Both the position numbers and the translations under genes were made by a program. From the NCBI GenBank assembly GCA_963969495.1, contig OZ018335.1, positions 85,604,354 to 85,668,353 on the forward strand: a DNA stretch of 64,000 nt, given 5' to 3'. Of the stretch, positions 12,094 to 23,191 are shown in pieces (the first letter of the stretch is position 1; every line of letters starts with the position of its first letter). Source of the stretch: Ceratothoa steindachneri (Eukaryota > Arthropoda > Malacostraca > Isopoda > Cymothoidae). Below the pieces are notes generated by a model. That model saw only the letters and a program-made list of their open reading frames with translations, did not search any database and had not been told where the DNA came from.

Positions 12094-14387
12094 GAAAATA
12101 ATTATAATTTCGAAGAACAGACGCCCTTGACGATTTTCGGTTGTGCCTGTCATCTGGTGCATCACGCTTCAAACACCAACAGTATTCAGCAAGCATGTTT
12201 CCGTTTCATTTACACTGGTACCTGGATTCCATTGTTTTTATGTCCTGGTGGAATCTTTGCCCCTGTTCTTTCCTGTATTGCCCTGTGTTGTCGGGAAAAT
12301 AATCCAGATGGGATTGTAAAAAGTGTATCTTTATAGACATTCGAGCTCCCAAATGTTTGAGACTTGTTAAGAGCTGATTGACCAGGGCAACATATTCTTC
12401 TAGGCTTCTTTTATTGCCTAGAAAATTGTTAACTAGAGCTTTAAAAGCTTTCCAGGCATCTTTTTCTATGTCCTTCATTGATGCATCAAATTGCTGATCA
12501 AGTTCCTGATTTGAAGTCCATCAAAAATTCCCCCATGGAGCTTAGCGTCACTGATTTGTGCAAATTTTTGAAGAAGAAATTTAAAAGCTTAGCCTACTTT
12601 TAATGGTTTTGACATAATTTTTCATTATGCCAAGCTTTATATGCAGTGGAGGGAGGAATATTTTTTGAGGAGGCACTAAAGGTTTAGCTATCACATTGTT
12701 TAATCTAATTCTAAATGCTTCTCGTGGACGCCAAACCTTATTCTCATAGTACATACTATCTGCACGACTGTCCCATAAACATAGGAAACAGGGATGCTTC
12801 GTGTAGCCTGTTTGGGTCCCAAGCGTAAGAGACACTACCTGAAAAAAATTTAGCACGGTATGTAAATTCAGTGTAATATTTCTAAAAACAAATTCAAAGT
12901 AATATTTCTTAAAACAATAAGAATATGAATATGTACTGAAAAATCCTGTATGCCGATGCATTAAATAATCGTATTGGAACTAATTGGATATATGTACATC
13001 TTATTTTGAGTTTATTGAGTTGTGTTGTATACCTTCTCAATTAGGATGAGTTCCCCATTAACCCAATAGGATGCATTAACCTATAGGGACACACTTCAAC
13101 AAAAAATATAACTCAAAAATCACTCATGATTTCCAGATTTGCATCCTTGTAAAATGAAAGTTGACCAAAAGGTGTATACAAGTATTAACAATTAAAAATG
13201 AAAATGTCAATATCAAAAAGCTTAGAAATGCCAAGTGTAAAATGATCTTACCTTTAAGTCACCACATATCCTCCACTTATAGCTAGAGTAATTTATTGCA
13301 TCCAGCAATTTTTTCATATTTTCATAACTTTCAGTAAGTTGGATTGAATGGCCTATAGGAACGGAAGCTATCTTGTTACCAATATTGAGTAACACAGCTT
13401 TTAAACTTCTACTGGAGGAATCTATGAACAGTCTCCCTTCTAATGGGTTGTAGGGAATTCCAAGGGCCTCAACAAGTCCTTTAATATTGGCGCAGTATAC
13501 TAAAGAGCTGAAAGAATGCTGTAAAAAATAGCTTCAAAATCTTGTTCTCTATTTCTGTACCCCCCTAAATGTTGTTTCTTAAGCGAGAAGATTACTTTCA
13601 CGAAGTCGAGAGCCAAGAAGTTGTGTATTCGCCTTTGAAGCCCCCAGATCCCTGTTCAGGTCATTTACCTGAACTTGAGTGAATGGTCTTGTGACCATAT
13701 CATGTGTGGAAACCTGATAAGACTCAGATGTGTCATAATCTTGGTCAACTTCCATATTAATCTCTTCATGTACCTCTATATGTTCAGGGGAAGAAGGTAT
13801 AGGAATTCCTGGGCCATGGGGCAGGGGTTTGATGGCAGAAGGGTCATCCGGATATGTCACACTATGTTTATTCTTCTTATTTATACCTGTGGAAAATATA
13901 ATTGCATATTACATAAAGGAATTGATTTGAAGTTGCAGATAGTACATAAATGTTTAGTAAAGGATATGTTCGTGCTGAAGTAAACTATGTTAAATTTAAT
14001 TTTATGCTAAGTCTTTGCATAATAATGACATTTTCAGGAGCCAGTATAATACAGAAAGCTTAAATACTTGATACAATGCTCACCTTTAAGATTTGTCATG
14101 CAAAAATAGCAGTCCGTAGTGTGGTCCTTGCCATTTCTCCACACCATGGGAACACCAAAAGAGAGGGACTTCTGTTCGCCCTGACTCCAGCGTATTAAAC
14201 TTATGTAGCATCCCTTGCAGCAGATATGCGGTGCAAAAGTTTTATCTTGATCTCTTAGCCTTACTCCGAAATATGCATCATACAAAGATTTAATTACAGG
14301 AGGGATTGTACTTTGCTGCTCGGGAAAAGTCACTTTGCCGCAAACATAGCAAAATCTGTCGGAGCTATTCTTACATTTTCTGTTCAT
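12094..14387 (-). pseudogene. Transposase-like repeat-family gene with two introns, copy 1
   Basis: Member of an uncharacterised protein family I recognise as highly repeated in arthropod genomes; function unknown, probably transposon-derived. Exon 1 (14387-14084) has CxxC pairs in FCYVCGK, ICCKGC and TDCYFC. Intron 1 (14083-13887, 197 bp) has GTGAGC...CCACAG. Exon 2 (13886-13252) has LLGSRLRESNLL, ALGIPYNPLEGRLFIDSS and WRICGDLK. Intron 2 (13251-12839, 413 bp) has GTAAGA...TTTCAG. Exon 3 (12838 to ~12094) has GYTKHPCFLCLWDSRAD, PPQKIFLPPLHIKLGIM, MSIKIHFLQSHLDYFP and RFHQDIKTMESRYQ. Exon 2 has a stop plus about two frameshifts near 13500-13580, and exon 3 another break near 12500-12600, so this copy is dead. 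Both splice junctions join codons in frame. Confidence 0.8.
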
Positions 14388-14449
14388 TTTTAACTCAACC
14401 ACTATTATTATTATTCTTATTATTATAATGCTAAGCAATTTTTAACCTG

Positions 14450-15860
14450 CAAAATATAAACTTATTTGCATAATTACTTAAAATGTACACAAAATTTACT
14501 GCGAATAGAGCAGTGCAAAAACTATTTAAATTTGATGTAATATAGGAGATGTATAAACTATAAAATTATTATCACCCCCTGTATCGCAAAAACTGGAGGT
14601 GATAGAGAAAAACGAATGACAGCTTCGGATTTGGGAGGTCAATTTTTATTAAGAAACACTATAGAAAACCTAAGGTACATTTTTGACGCAGACCAGTGTT
14701 ATATTTATTGTATTTTTAGTTTGTTCAAGCTAAGATAATGTTAGTTTTGGTTGACTAAGCTATTGAAATGCAGCAACCAAACCTAAACACATTTAGCTGT
14801 AAAATTAAACTCCTAAAATTGTTATTAGATGAAGATTGTCAGAAAACTCATGTGACAGTATGGGTGTGGACGTTGAAGCAGAGGCGTATTGCCACTTCTA
14901 TAACCGAAACCGGGAGGAAGTGCACATCCTTTCAGCCCAATTGATCTCAGTTGGGAATCTCAAGCTCCCAAAATCTTCATGAAAACCTACGGTTACTCAT
15001 CGCAACTGGGTACTCTGTGAATCCTGTTACCTTTGGTACCTGGAGGAGTACCACATCCTATCAACTTAAGTTCAAATTAGCGATGCCCTCGATAGGGTCG
15101 ATTTGTACTCTCTAACGGGGCCTGGGAAAGATGTTAGTGCCTTTTCAGGTCACCCCCTCTTAGCACTACTTTACCTTATTATTATTATTAAATTATTATT
15201 ATCATAAGTTAATATTATTATTGTTATTAGGATTTTTTAATATTATTTTCTAGTTTATTATTATTATGATTATTACTATTATTACGGCTATATCCTCAAC
15301 CTTTTATACCCGCACTTATACCAGTAGGAATGTTCCTAACTTGACAAAATTCGTTCCTGTAACCATGGTACCTCAGTGCACTGTATGCCTTCCTCAGATT
15401 ACCTAGCAACACGTTATGAAAAATATAAGTGAACACTCACCCTACTCGTTAGTGGACCCGCCCATCTTTATCTCGCCTTATTACATACCTCATGACCCCT
15501 TTCCAGAGAAGTCACTAGTTGATGCAAGGGCTGAATCGGTATATCTAGGGCATTTATTAGGTACGAGGGGTGCTGAACCGTTGAATCTGCTCTCCTTCAT
15601 TCAGTACACATATGAGGTAGCTACACCACCACCATCATTCATAGTTAAAGTTCCAGGACGAGTTTCCTTAAATTGCAAGCAGGGCTGGCAGAGCCCGTCA
15701 ACGCTGAACAGGGCCTTTGTATGTGTAGATTATCTCATTCTGAAATTTTCGGATCATATAGAGACTTTTTTCTCAACCCCCCAAGTCATTGGTGGTTATA
15801 GTAACTACTTTCCAAGATCCTTTTTTTATCAAAATGGTGACAATACGAAGAAATAGTTGG
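14450..15860. other. Spacer with (ATT)n patches; no recognised gene
   Basis: (TTA)n/(ATT)n low-complexity patches occur at 14402-14426 and 15176-15290. A GC-richer block at 14860-15170 has no recognised identity. The 146-codon plus-strand ORF at 15416-15856 showed no motif I know and no clear codon signal, so I do not call it a gene; it might be decayed LINE sequence upstream of the next feature. Confidence 0.4.
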
Positions 15861-15869
15861 ACTGCGCAT

Positions 15870-18800
15870 GGGAATTTGCCTTCAAGCGTAGCCTTGCCCT
15901 CTCTGGTACAAACTGCATGAAGTAAAAGGGCTACCCCCTTTGCTAACTTTGGCGCTGCTCTCTAGCAGCCATAGTTCTGAAAGGAGACGTAATTATCTGT
16001 GCTTTTGCTGAACCCTTCCAACCACATTTAAAGAGAGGACGCTATCTTTTCCCCTAGAATAGAGTTCTGGAGCTTCCCCTCACCCCTTTGGGTAAGGTTT
16101 CTTATGGATGATTCCATCTTCTGAAGATTGGAATTTCCCTTTTTTCTATCACAGGGGACTGCCAGGAATTAAGACAGGTGGCCTCAAAATCAACTGCCAG
16201 TAAAAGCGACTTATTAGGGCCTTCCCCTTAATTAGGAAAGGAAAAGAGAGGCCCATCGGGCGGTATCCCTTGCAGTCCTACACTCATATATTTTGATATT
16301 GCTGTAGTTTGACATGCCTGGCCGCTCTCTTTTGCGATGGAAGTCTGTTCACTGTTTAGAGAATTGGCTTTGAATTATGGGTGTGGGATAGGCACATGGA
16401 GGCTGCCAATTAACTAGACATGATCTCGCAGATGACACAGCCACAGATTATAGGATCTTCAAAGGGGCGAAAATCAAAACAGATTCTTTCCTTGTGCATG
16501 CTGCCCTTCACGTGCAAATTCTGGTTTCCCCGAAGTCTGTGTAAGTTGCTTCAAGACCGTAAACGATAAGTCATACGAAGATAGTCGTGATATCATCATT
16601 TGGGGTCCCTTTAGATATTCTTCGAAAGAAGGATATCACCAAAGAAGCATCGGCGCCTCCGCCCCCACCTAAGGTTGTGGCCCCCTCGCCCGCCAAAGAT
16701 TTCTAGACGAAGGGAGGAAAAGACTCGAATAGAGAGCGCAACCTTCCCCGGTAAGTTTTCGAAGAGGACAGTGTCTTCAGCAACTTGTTGGATCACTATG
16801 GCTGCAGTTCTACCGCCGAGAAGAGTACGGCAATTTCCGTGATTATACTCTCTTCGAAGAGTGTCCCTTCATTCTCCTACTAGCTGGAATTGCCGAAGAC
16901 TCTGAGTCAATTGGGTGGAGCTGCGTAGGCTCGTCTCCTCCCTTTCACCGTTACCTAGCCTTTTCTGGATACCATGTTCGGCACTTGCCTCCTGCAAATT
17001 CACCCAATTATGACGTGATAGAATCCGAAGTAGAGGATGTGACATTTATACCCGCCATGATATGCCCATTTTTCTCTTTGATTTAAATACCTACTTTTAG
17101 GTGCCATCAGTGCAGCTGCACCTCTATAGGAGGTATACTGTTTACTCTGTGTACATTGAACCATTAACAGTCTTCGACACGTGCGATTTCGTCGCACAAA
17201 GTCACGATTGCTGAGGGCCTTTCTACTGCTCTGAAAGACTACTCGATGAAACTCAGTGGCATGTTTTTGCCATCCTGTTTAACGAACTCGAGATAAGTGT
17301 CGTAAATGTGTAGGAGTTTACGCATCAATGCCCGAGAATCGCTTCATTTTCCTGTCTTGATCTACCTTGCTGCTCTCTAGATGCGCTGCCTAATTGTGTT
17401 TTTGAAGTAGTCAATGACCTGTATGGTATTGATCACTTTCTCATTCAAATATCATTTTCTGGATTGCTGCAATCTTCACCTGCTACCCTCACACACACAC
17501 TTTATGCTTATCATGGGTTTGGTGGTCCGCATTTCTGAAAATGACTTATTTCTTAATTTTTATGTCCCAGTCGAGGATATACGGTCGTTGGATAAGATTG
17601 TTGAGTTCTTTTACAGCAAATTCCACGCATTTGGCCCAACAACTATTCACGAGAAAGCAAAGTTGTGGAAAAGAATCCGTGTAACTTCTCGCTGGACCTT
17701 CCCTCCCGTTTTCCAGGTGAATGGGAACCAAGCTCGGAACTAGGGGCCATAGTGTAGTCTTCATGACCGCTTTCTTTACATTTTCTGTCCGGAAGGCTGC
17801 TCCCCAGGCATTACATCCGAGTTGTCCTGTCGCCGAAGGCTACATCCTGTCCTTTACTCCGAAGGAGGAGAAAACTTAAACGACAGATTTTCGATGAGTG
17901 AGTTGCGTTGCAATCACGCTACGTGCGCAGACCCAGCCCCTGAAACATATGATGTCCCTCAATCCATGATATTACAGATAGGTGAGAGAGGAATGGTATT
18001 TCACGTAGATTTGTTCGAACGGATCTGACTAGAACGTATCGTCCTAAATTCCCTGCAAATGACTACAGTGGTCACGTTTCGCAAACCAGGGCAAGATCAC
18101 TCTAGCCTGACCGCTTTCGGCTCAATTTCTCTAACATTCTGCGTCTGTAATTTGATGTAAAAATTGCGAGAGGTTAGACGAGCCTTTTTCTGGACATCGA
18201 AGGCCACCTGTCTTTTTCACAATGCAACTTACGCAAGTTCCACATGACGTATGATCTTTTGAATCGGCTGCAATATTTCATCTGAGATATTTCATTCATA
18301 AGTAGCATTATGCCCTTGTCTTTATCGATTATCGATTCAGAAAAGGCCTATGATACCGTATGGCGTTACGGTATCATGAAGATTCTCCAGACGATAGGGT
18401 TGAGATGACCCCTCCTAATCGTTATTTCTGAGCTGTGCGAGAGCATTTTAGGATATCAGTTTCTGGCAAAATGAAGCAGTAAGAGAGAGAGCCACATAGC
18501 CTTATCCTCAGTGCCACACTCTTTGTCTTGGGATACAGGTATCACCACAGTGGTGCTAAAAAATGTTCTCGCTACTATCTACGTTGAAGGAATTTTGATA
18601 TATTTGATGTAGCCCCGATGCTAACTCTGTAGTGTCGACTCCAACAGGCATTGAACCGGGCACTATAGAGCTTACGCACAATTCATGCCGTGGGGTGCTG
18701 ATATGGCTACTCTTGTTTTTTTACCGATCCTTTGAACAATTGAAGGGTTTATGCATCCGCAGACCAGCGTGTATTGCGGTAGGTAGACTCGTCATCCTAG

Positions 18801-18950
18801 ACCGGTCTAGGCATGGTGAGCAGGGGCTTTCGTTTATCCCTCATTGAGAACCAACTTGTCGATGCTGTGCAGATGTCACTAGCCTGAAGAGGCGAGCTCG
18901 GTGCCTCCCTCAGTCAACATCATCTCGCACCCAAACTAAACGGTGCTTCT
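15870..18950 (+). pseudogene. Decayed Jockey-type LINE, copy J2a
   Basis: ORF1-like remnant: CVSCFKT near 16530-16555 and a shared segment (ILRKKDITKEASAP) near 16615-16660 that parallels the minus-strand copy at 43.9-48.1 kb. ORF2 remnant: FRKPGQDHSSLTAFGSIS then LTFCVCNLM near 18080-18160 is the RT finger block (KPGK-P-----YRPI-LTSC-CKLME). KAYDTVWRYGIMKIL near 18343-18388 is motif A. LKNVLATIYVEG near 18565-18600 is the YVDD block with the catalytic Asp pair changed to Glu-Gly. The 5' part also shares nucleotide blocks with J2b, such as CTCATATATTTTGA. Frameshifts and stops throughout; endonuclease not clearly readable. A ~0.6-kb internal deletion relative to J2b is likely. Confidence 0.7.
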
Positions 18951-19058
18951 ACCACCAAGAGACCAAATTAAAACTCTAAAACCTTTTGGTTTAAAGTTAG
19001 AAAACTCCTTCGAGAGCTCGAAATTTAAAAAATGACTAGTAATCGTAAAACTAAAGTA

Positions 19059-19793
19059 TCGGGTGTCTTAAAATTGAGTGCGTATTTTGATGAAATTGAC
19101 AACTTTTGGGAAAAAAATCTTGTTGAATGATATACAGCATGTACAAATTGTGCTCTGCATAAAATTGTAGTGGTCAATATAAAGGGTGTCCCAAAATTTT
19201 AATTTGATTCTCTATCCTTTTCATCATCACATCTTAATTGATATTAAAACAAAAAATGATGTTTATCTTTGCGGGTCAATTATGATCAGGAAATTGACTT
19301 TTTCATAAGTGTTGAACGCAAGATGCTTTCCACTGTTGTCTTGGATATATCAAGTCTCTGACTGGCCTTTTTCACCGAAATTCTTGGCTCATCTTTAGTT
19401 GAATTTGTTTAGTTTTGGTGATGTCAATCCTTTGCCGTCCTCTTCATTTTTCCTCATGTACGGATCCGGTTCTTTCAAATTTGTTCAAAACTGAACGGAT
19501 CGCGTTGTCTGAAAGTCCAGGTTCTCTAAGCTTCCTATTGAACTCTTCTCGTACTTCATTAAATATTGGTCGTCTGATACGAGCTCTCACAACAAAAATC
19601 GGCTCTTCTGTATTCATTATTAAAGAGGTTTGAAAAGTATTGAAAAACAAATAAAGATTTTGTGACACCCTGAACGTGTACCGCTACAACTTTGTGCAGA
19701 GCACACTTTGAACATGATGAACATAATTCAACAAGAATGATTCATAAATTTTTCAATTTCAGCAAAATACGAACTCAATTTTGAGGCATCCAT
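19059..19793 (-). mobile_element. Tc1/mariner-like element with ~145-bp nested inverted repeats
   Basis: Left arm 19061-19205 and the reverse complement of 19648-19791 match over ~145 bp (GTGTCTTAAAATTGAGTGCG versus ATGCCTCAAAATTGAGTTCG at the tips). The terminal motif GGGTGTC-AAAATT recurs at the inner edge of each arm (19184; 19671 on minus). TA dinucleotides flank both tips (19057-19058, 19794-19795), as for Tc1/mariner target sites. Between the arms, the minus strand encodes an N-terminal helix-turn-helix region: ARIRRPIFNEVREEF and AIRSVLNKFERTGSV near 19444-19570, and in another frame SQRLDISKTTVESILR. No DDE catalytic region is present, so the copy is non-autonomous. Confidence 0.75.
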
Positions 19794-19799
19794 TATTTT

Positions 19800-20945
19800 G
19801 ATGTGTTAACGAAATAAAATGAAAATTTTAGTTAAAAATTATTTTCCAAACGGCAATATCATGGTAGAAATATTTATTTAACATCAATGAAAACTATTTT
19901 TAAGTTATTACATAGATTGTGTTCTAGAATGTTCTACGAAGAACTAGAAATATCGGATAGATTCTACCAATAGTTAAATAACTTATGTTATTTTGAATAA
20001 CCTCATTTATCATCGGACAATCAGACAGGAAAATTATAAATACCATCATGGTTAACAGTAAATAGCCTTCACCTTTTTTTTAAATAAAATAAAATAGTTT
20101 GAAGTTAGTGTGGCATTACCAGTCGCTGCGTCTTTCCTCACGGGTGAGCTTGATGCAGAAAACCGCTCGCTACTGGAGAAAACGCGTCGTGCCTGGCTCG
20201 GCGCCTGAATTGTGACTCTTAACGACTCTCAAAGCGCCTTGATTCCTATGATCAGTTACGTATATAATTTCCTTTTTTCACCACTATCACGTCATTATCA
20301 GATCGTTTCAACATAGACTGTCTTATTAACCAACAAATATGATATATATTATATAAAGAAATTTTAAAGTAAGCACCGTATATTGATCCGAGGAATTCAT
20401 ACATTTCAATGGCATCTCTACTTCAGATATTTAAAATAAATATAAGGATGTTTTTACTTCTATTTGCTTACAAGATTTATTGGTGTATGCAAGAAACATA
20501 CACCAACATGTACATATGCATAACCAAGGAATTAGAAAAATTTGGTGTCAGAAAACTTTTGGCTGGGCGGTTTTACCTAAATGTATCAAAGAACTGAATT
20601 AATAATATATTTGTAATATACGCAAAAACTAAAGTTGTAATAAATTAAAAGTAACTTTTTGTCAGCAGCCAAATATTTTTTTCAACTCTGTAAAAAATAG
20701 TAAGAGACCTTTTCATCAAAGTAGATTTTTCGGCAGGATTTTCAATATATCCACCAAAGTTCAAAGTTTATTTCAATATGGATCTCAGGATTTCAAGCAA
20801 ATTTAATGCGAATAAATCAATAGTATGATGGAATTTAAAAGCATTGGCGTAATGCCGTAGGAAACTGTTGAAGAACCATTAAGTGATGTTGCCAACTCCT
20901 AACTAACTGGTAAATGTTAAATACTGCCTTTACTTCAATCCATTT
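19800..20945. other. AT-rich spacer with one small GC island
   Basis: A ~130-bp GC-rich island at 20110-20245 interrupts otherwise AT-rich sequence; its identity is unknown. The ORF at 20409-20597 has no similarity. Confidence 0.4.
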
Positions 20946-20947
20946 TT

Positions 20948-21692
20948 CTCTCGAGCACTATCCATGAGTCTCTCTCGTTCTCTCTCTCCCTCTCTTTTAC
21001 GTTCTGTCTCTTTCTCCTTGTCACTTTATTTTCTTCTCTCAATCTCTTGTTTCATCTCTCTTTCGGTTTCTCTTTCCTACTTTTTACTTTTATTTTTCTA
21101 TATCGCTCAGTCTTTCTCTCTCTCTCTCTCTCTCTATTGGTCTCTCTTCCTCCGTCTCCATTTCGGTCACTATCTGTCGGTCTCTCTCCCCATTCGGTAT
21201 CTTAATCGCTGGCCCTCACTGGCTCTCTCTGACCTTCACTATATCTTTTCCATTCTTTCGATTTTCTCTCTAGGTCTCTCTCTCTATCTCTCTTTTGGTT
21301 TCACACTGTCATTCCTGCTATCGTTCTCTCTATACGGTCTCTACAGTCAGTGACTTTCTCGGTTTTACGCTGTCGTTCTCTCTCTCTGTCTGTCTCTTGT
21401 TCTCTTTTCATTTTCTCTTTCTCTCGGGCTCTCTTTCACTTAATCGCCCTCCTTCCTCTCTCTCCTGGTTTCTATCTCTATCGGTCTCTCTATCTCTATC
21501 GGTCTCTCTATCTCTCTCGGCATATCTCTCTCTGTCGGTCTCTTTATCTTGCTCAGTATTTTTCTCTCTTACTGACTGAGTCTCTTTCTCTGTTTTATTC
21601 TGTCTCTCGTATTCTCTCTATTTCTCGCTGTCTTTCTCTTTTTCATTCTTACTCTCTGTCTCTATCCCTTCCTTGCTCTCTCTTTCTTTGAG
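20948..21692. repeat. CT-rich (TCTC)n polypyrimidine tract
   Basis: About 745 bp dominated by TCTC and TCTCGGTCTC-like motifs on the plus strand. The long Ser/Leu-rich ORFs across it (20964-21353, 21295-21579, 21350-21691) are open in several overlapping frames, which is typical of simple repeats and not of genes. Such tracts can adopt triplex structures. Confidence 0.9.
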
Positions 21693-21699
21693 TGGAACA

Positions 21700-23010
21700 A
21701 ATATCTAAGTTCAGGAAGATGGGCGCTAATCGGTGAAGGAGAAAATGATAATCTAGATTTATTAGTATTTTGCAAAGATTTGCGCATAGCATTGCCTTTT
21801 CTATGTGTGTGTGTGGGTGGGGGGGAGAGGAAGTTGAGGTTATTATTATCTCTTAGGTCAGAGCGTCTCAACCAAATAGCAAATAGGACTTAATTTAGCC
21901 GACGCCTTATTGTCCGTATAAAAACAAGGATATTTTTCAACGAACCTTTCATTTATTTTCCTCCTTTTATTCATCAGTTATTTAATTTTCATTCTTTAAT
22001 TTTATTTCGCAACAAATATACTCAAAACATTTTTTTTTTACTTTGTGATAAACATTGGAAGTAGAGAAATTGCGTTGTATAGTAATTTATCAGATGTAAA
22101 GGGAAGTGGCTATATTTCGAAAGTAAATTTGATTACGTTCAAAATAAAGGGAAAATATAGTAAATATAAATGTAATGAAATGAAATATAAACTATTAAGT
22201 GAAGAAATACACATCGATCATACTTTGTGTATAATTTAAATAAAAAATGCTTTTATTAAAAAAATTCTGGGAGGTCAGAAACTAAGGAAGTGTTGCCTTA
22301 GCTAATAACTGTCCCTAAACAACAAATATTCTTAAAACTGTCTTATCTCCAACTTGATAACATCAAATTCAACAAAGCTTTACTCTCGTCTCTTAATAGA
22401 TACTTTCCCCAATGCAAATTTCTCCTAATAAATCCTAATCCTATTCGTGTCTATACTTTCCTCCGACACAAAGAATTACTCCCATTATGCTTGCGATCCA
22501 TCTAAAAATATCCGCTTTGATTAGATACCCCCCGATCTAACTTATTTTGGATTGTTCGCCCTGCCCTTATAATTCTTTCATGCTATATTTTATATTGAAT
22601 TTATTGTATTCCGCTTAAAATTTAATTTATGTTTATTATTCAAATTTGCTACTTATGGGATTATTTAATCATTATTATGGTCACTCTTATTAATCGATTT
22701 ATTCATCCCTTGCTTTCGACTTTATTGCTATAGTTTATAAATTTGGATTACAATACGAATTTAATTCATGTTGATTATGCATATTCTATACCCATGGGAT
22801 TATTATTTAATTTAGAAATTTTTACGACATTAATAAAATTGTTATCAATAGATTTTCACCCCTTTGCTTTCAACGGTTTAAGATTATATATTTCATTTTA
22901 ACTTGCTTTCGGTTATCATTTTCGATTCCTGTCCTGTTTTTGTTTTGTTTTTTTGTTTTTTTTATTGCCCTGTTTAGTTATTCTTATAATAATATTCTTT
23001 GTATTCAGAA
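21700..23010. other. AT-rich spacer
   Basis: Contains a GT/G-rich patch near 21800-21830 and many T runs. The ORF at 22045-22239 has no recognised similarity. A tract at 22390-22560 is pyrimidine-rich without identity. Confidence 0.4.
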
Positions 23011-23014
23011 TTTG

Positions 23015-23044
23015 CTGATGATGGTCATCGTTAATGACCGAAAC
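23015..23044 (+). ncRNA. Hammerhead-ribozyme-like core, possible Penelope-like element trace
   Basis: CTGATGA at 23015-23021 is followed by a perfect 6-bp hairpin (GGTCAT 23023-23028, loop CGTTA, ATGACC 23034-23039) and GAAAC at 23040-23044. This is the conserved core of a hammerhead ribozyme with its stem II. I could not build a convincing stem I or a stem III with a cleavable NUH site, so self-cleavage is doubtful. Penelope-like retroelements are known to carry hammerhead motifs, and the block ends ~90 bp before a (TA)n array. No RT or GIY-YIG coding sequence is nearby. Confidence 0.3.
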
Positions 23045-23128
23045 GTCCGGAAAATTAAATGTTCATAACCATCGCATATGTCTTCATATTCCTACTACGA
23101 ATAAGGTTCCCAACGAACGACTCCATCA

Positions 23129-23130
<2 letters not shown>

Positions 23131-23189
<59 letters not shown>
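23131..23189. repeat. (TA)n microsatellite
   Basis: About 58 bp of TA repeat. The plus-strand ORF at 23034-23222 owes its length to this repeat. Confidence 0.95.

Positions 23190-23191
<2 letters not shown>

Noticed and set aside
15416..15856. 146-codon ORF
   Set aside because: No recognised domain and no intron-exon context. It may be decayed LINE sequence; not called as a gene.
20964..21691. Long overlapping Ser/Leu-rich ORFs
   Set aside because: They arise from the CT-rich tract and are open in several frames at once.
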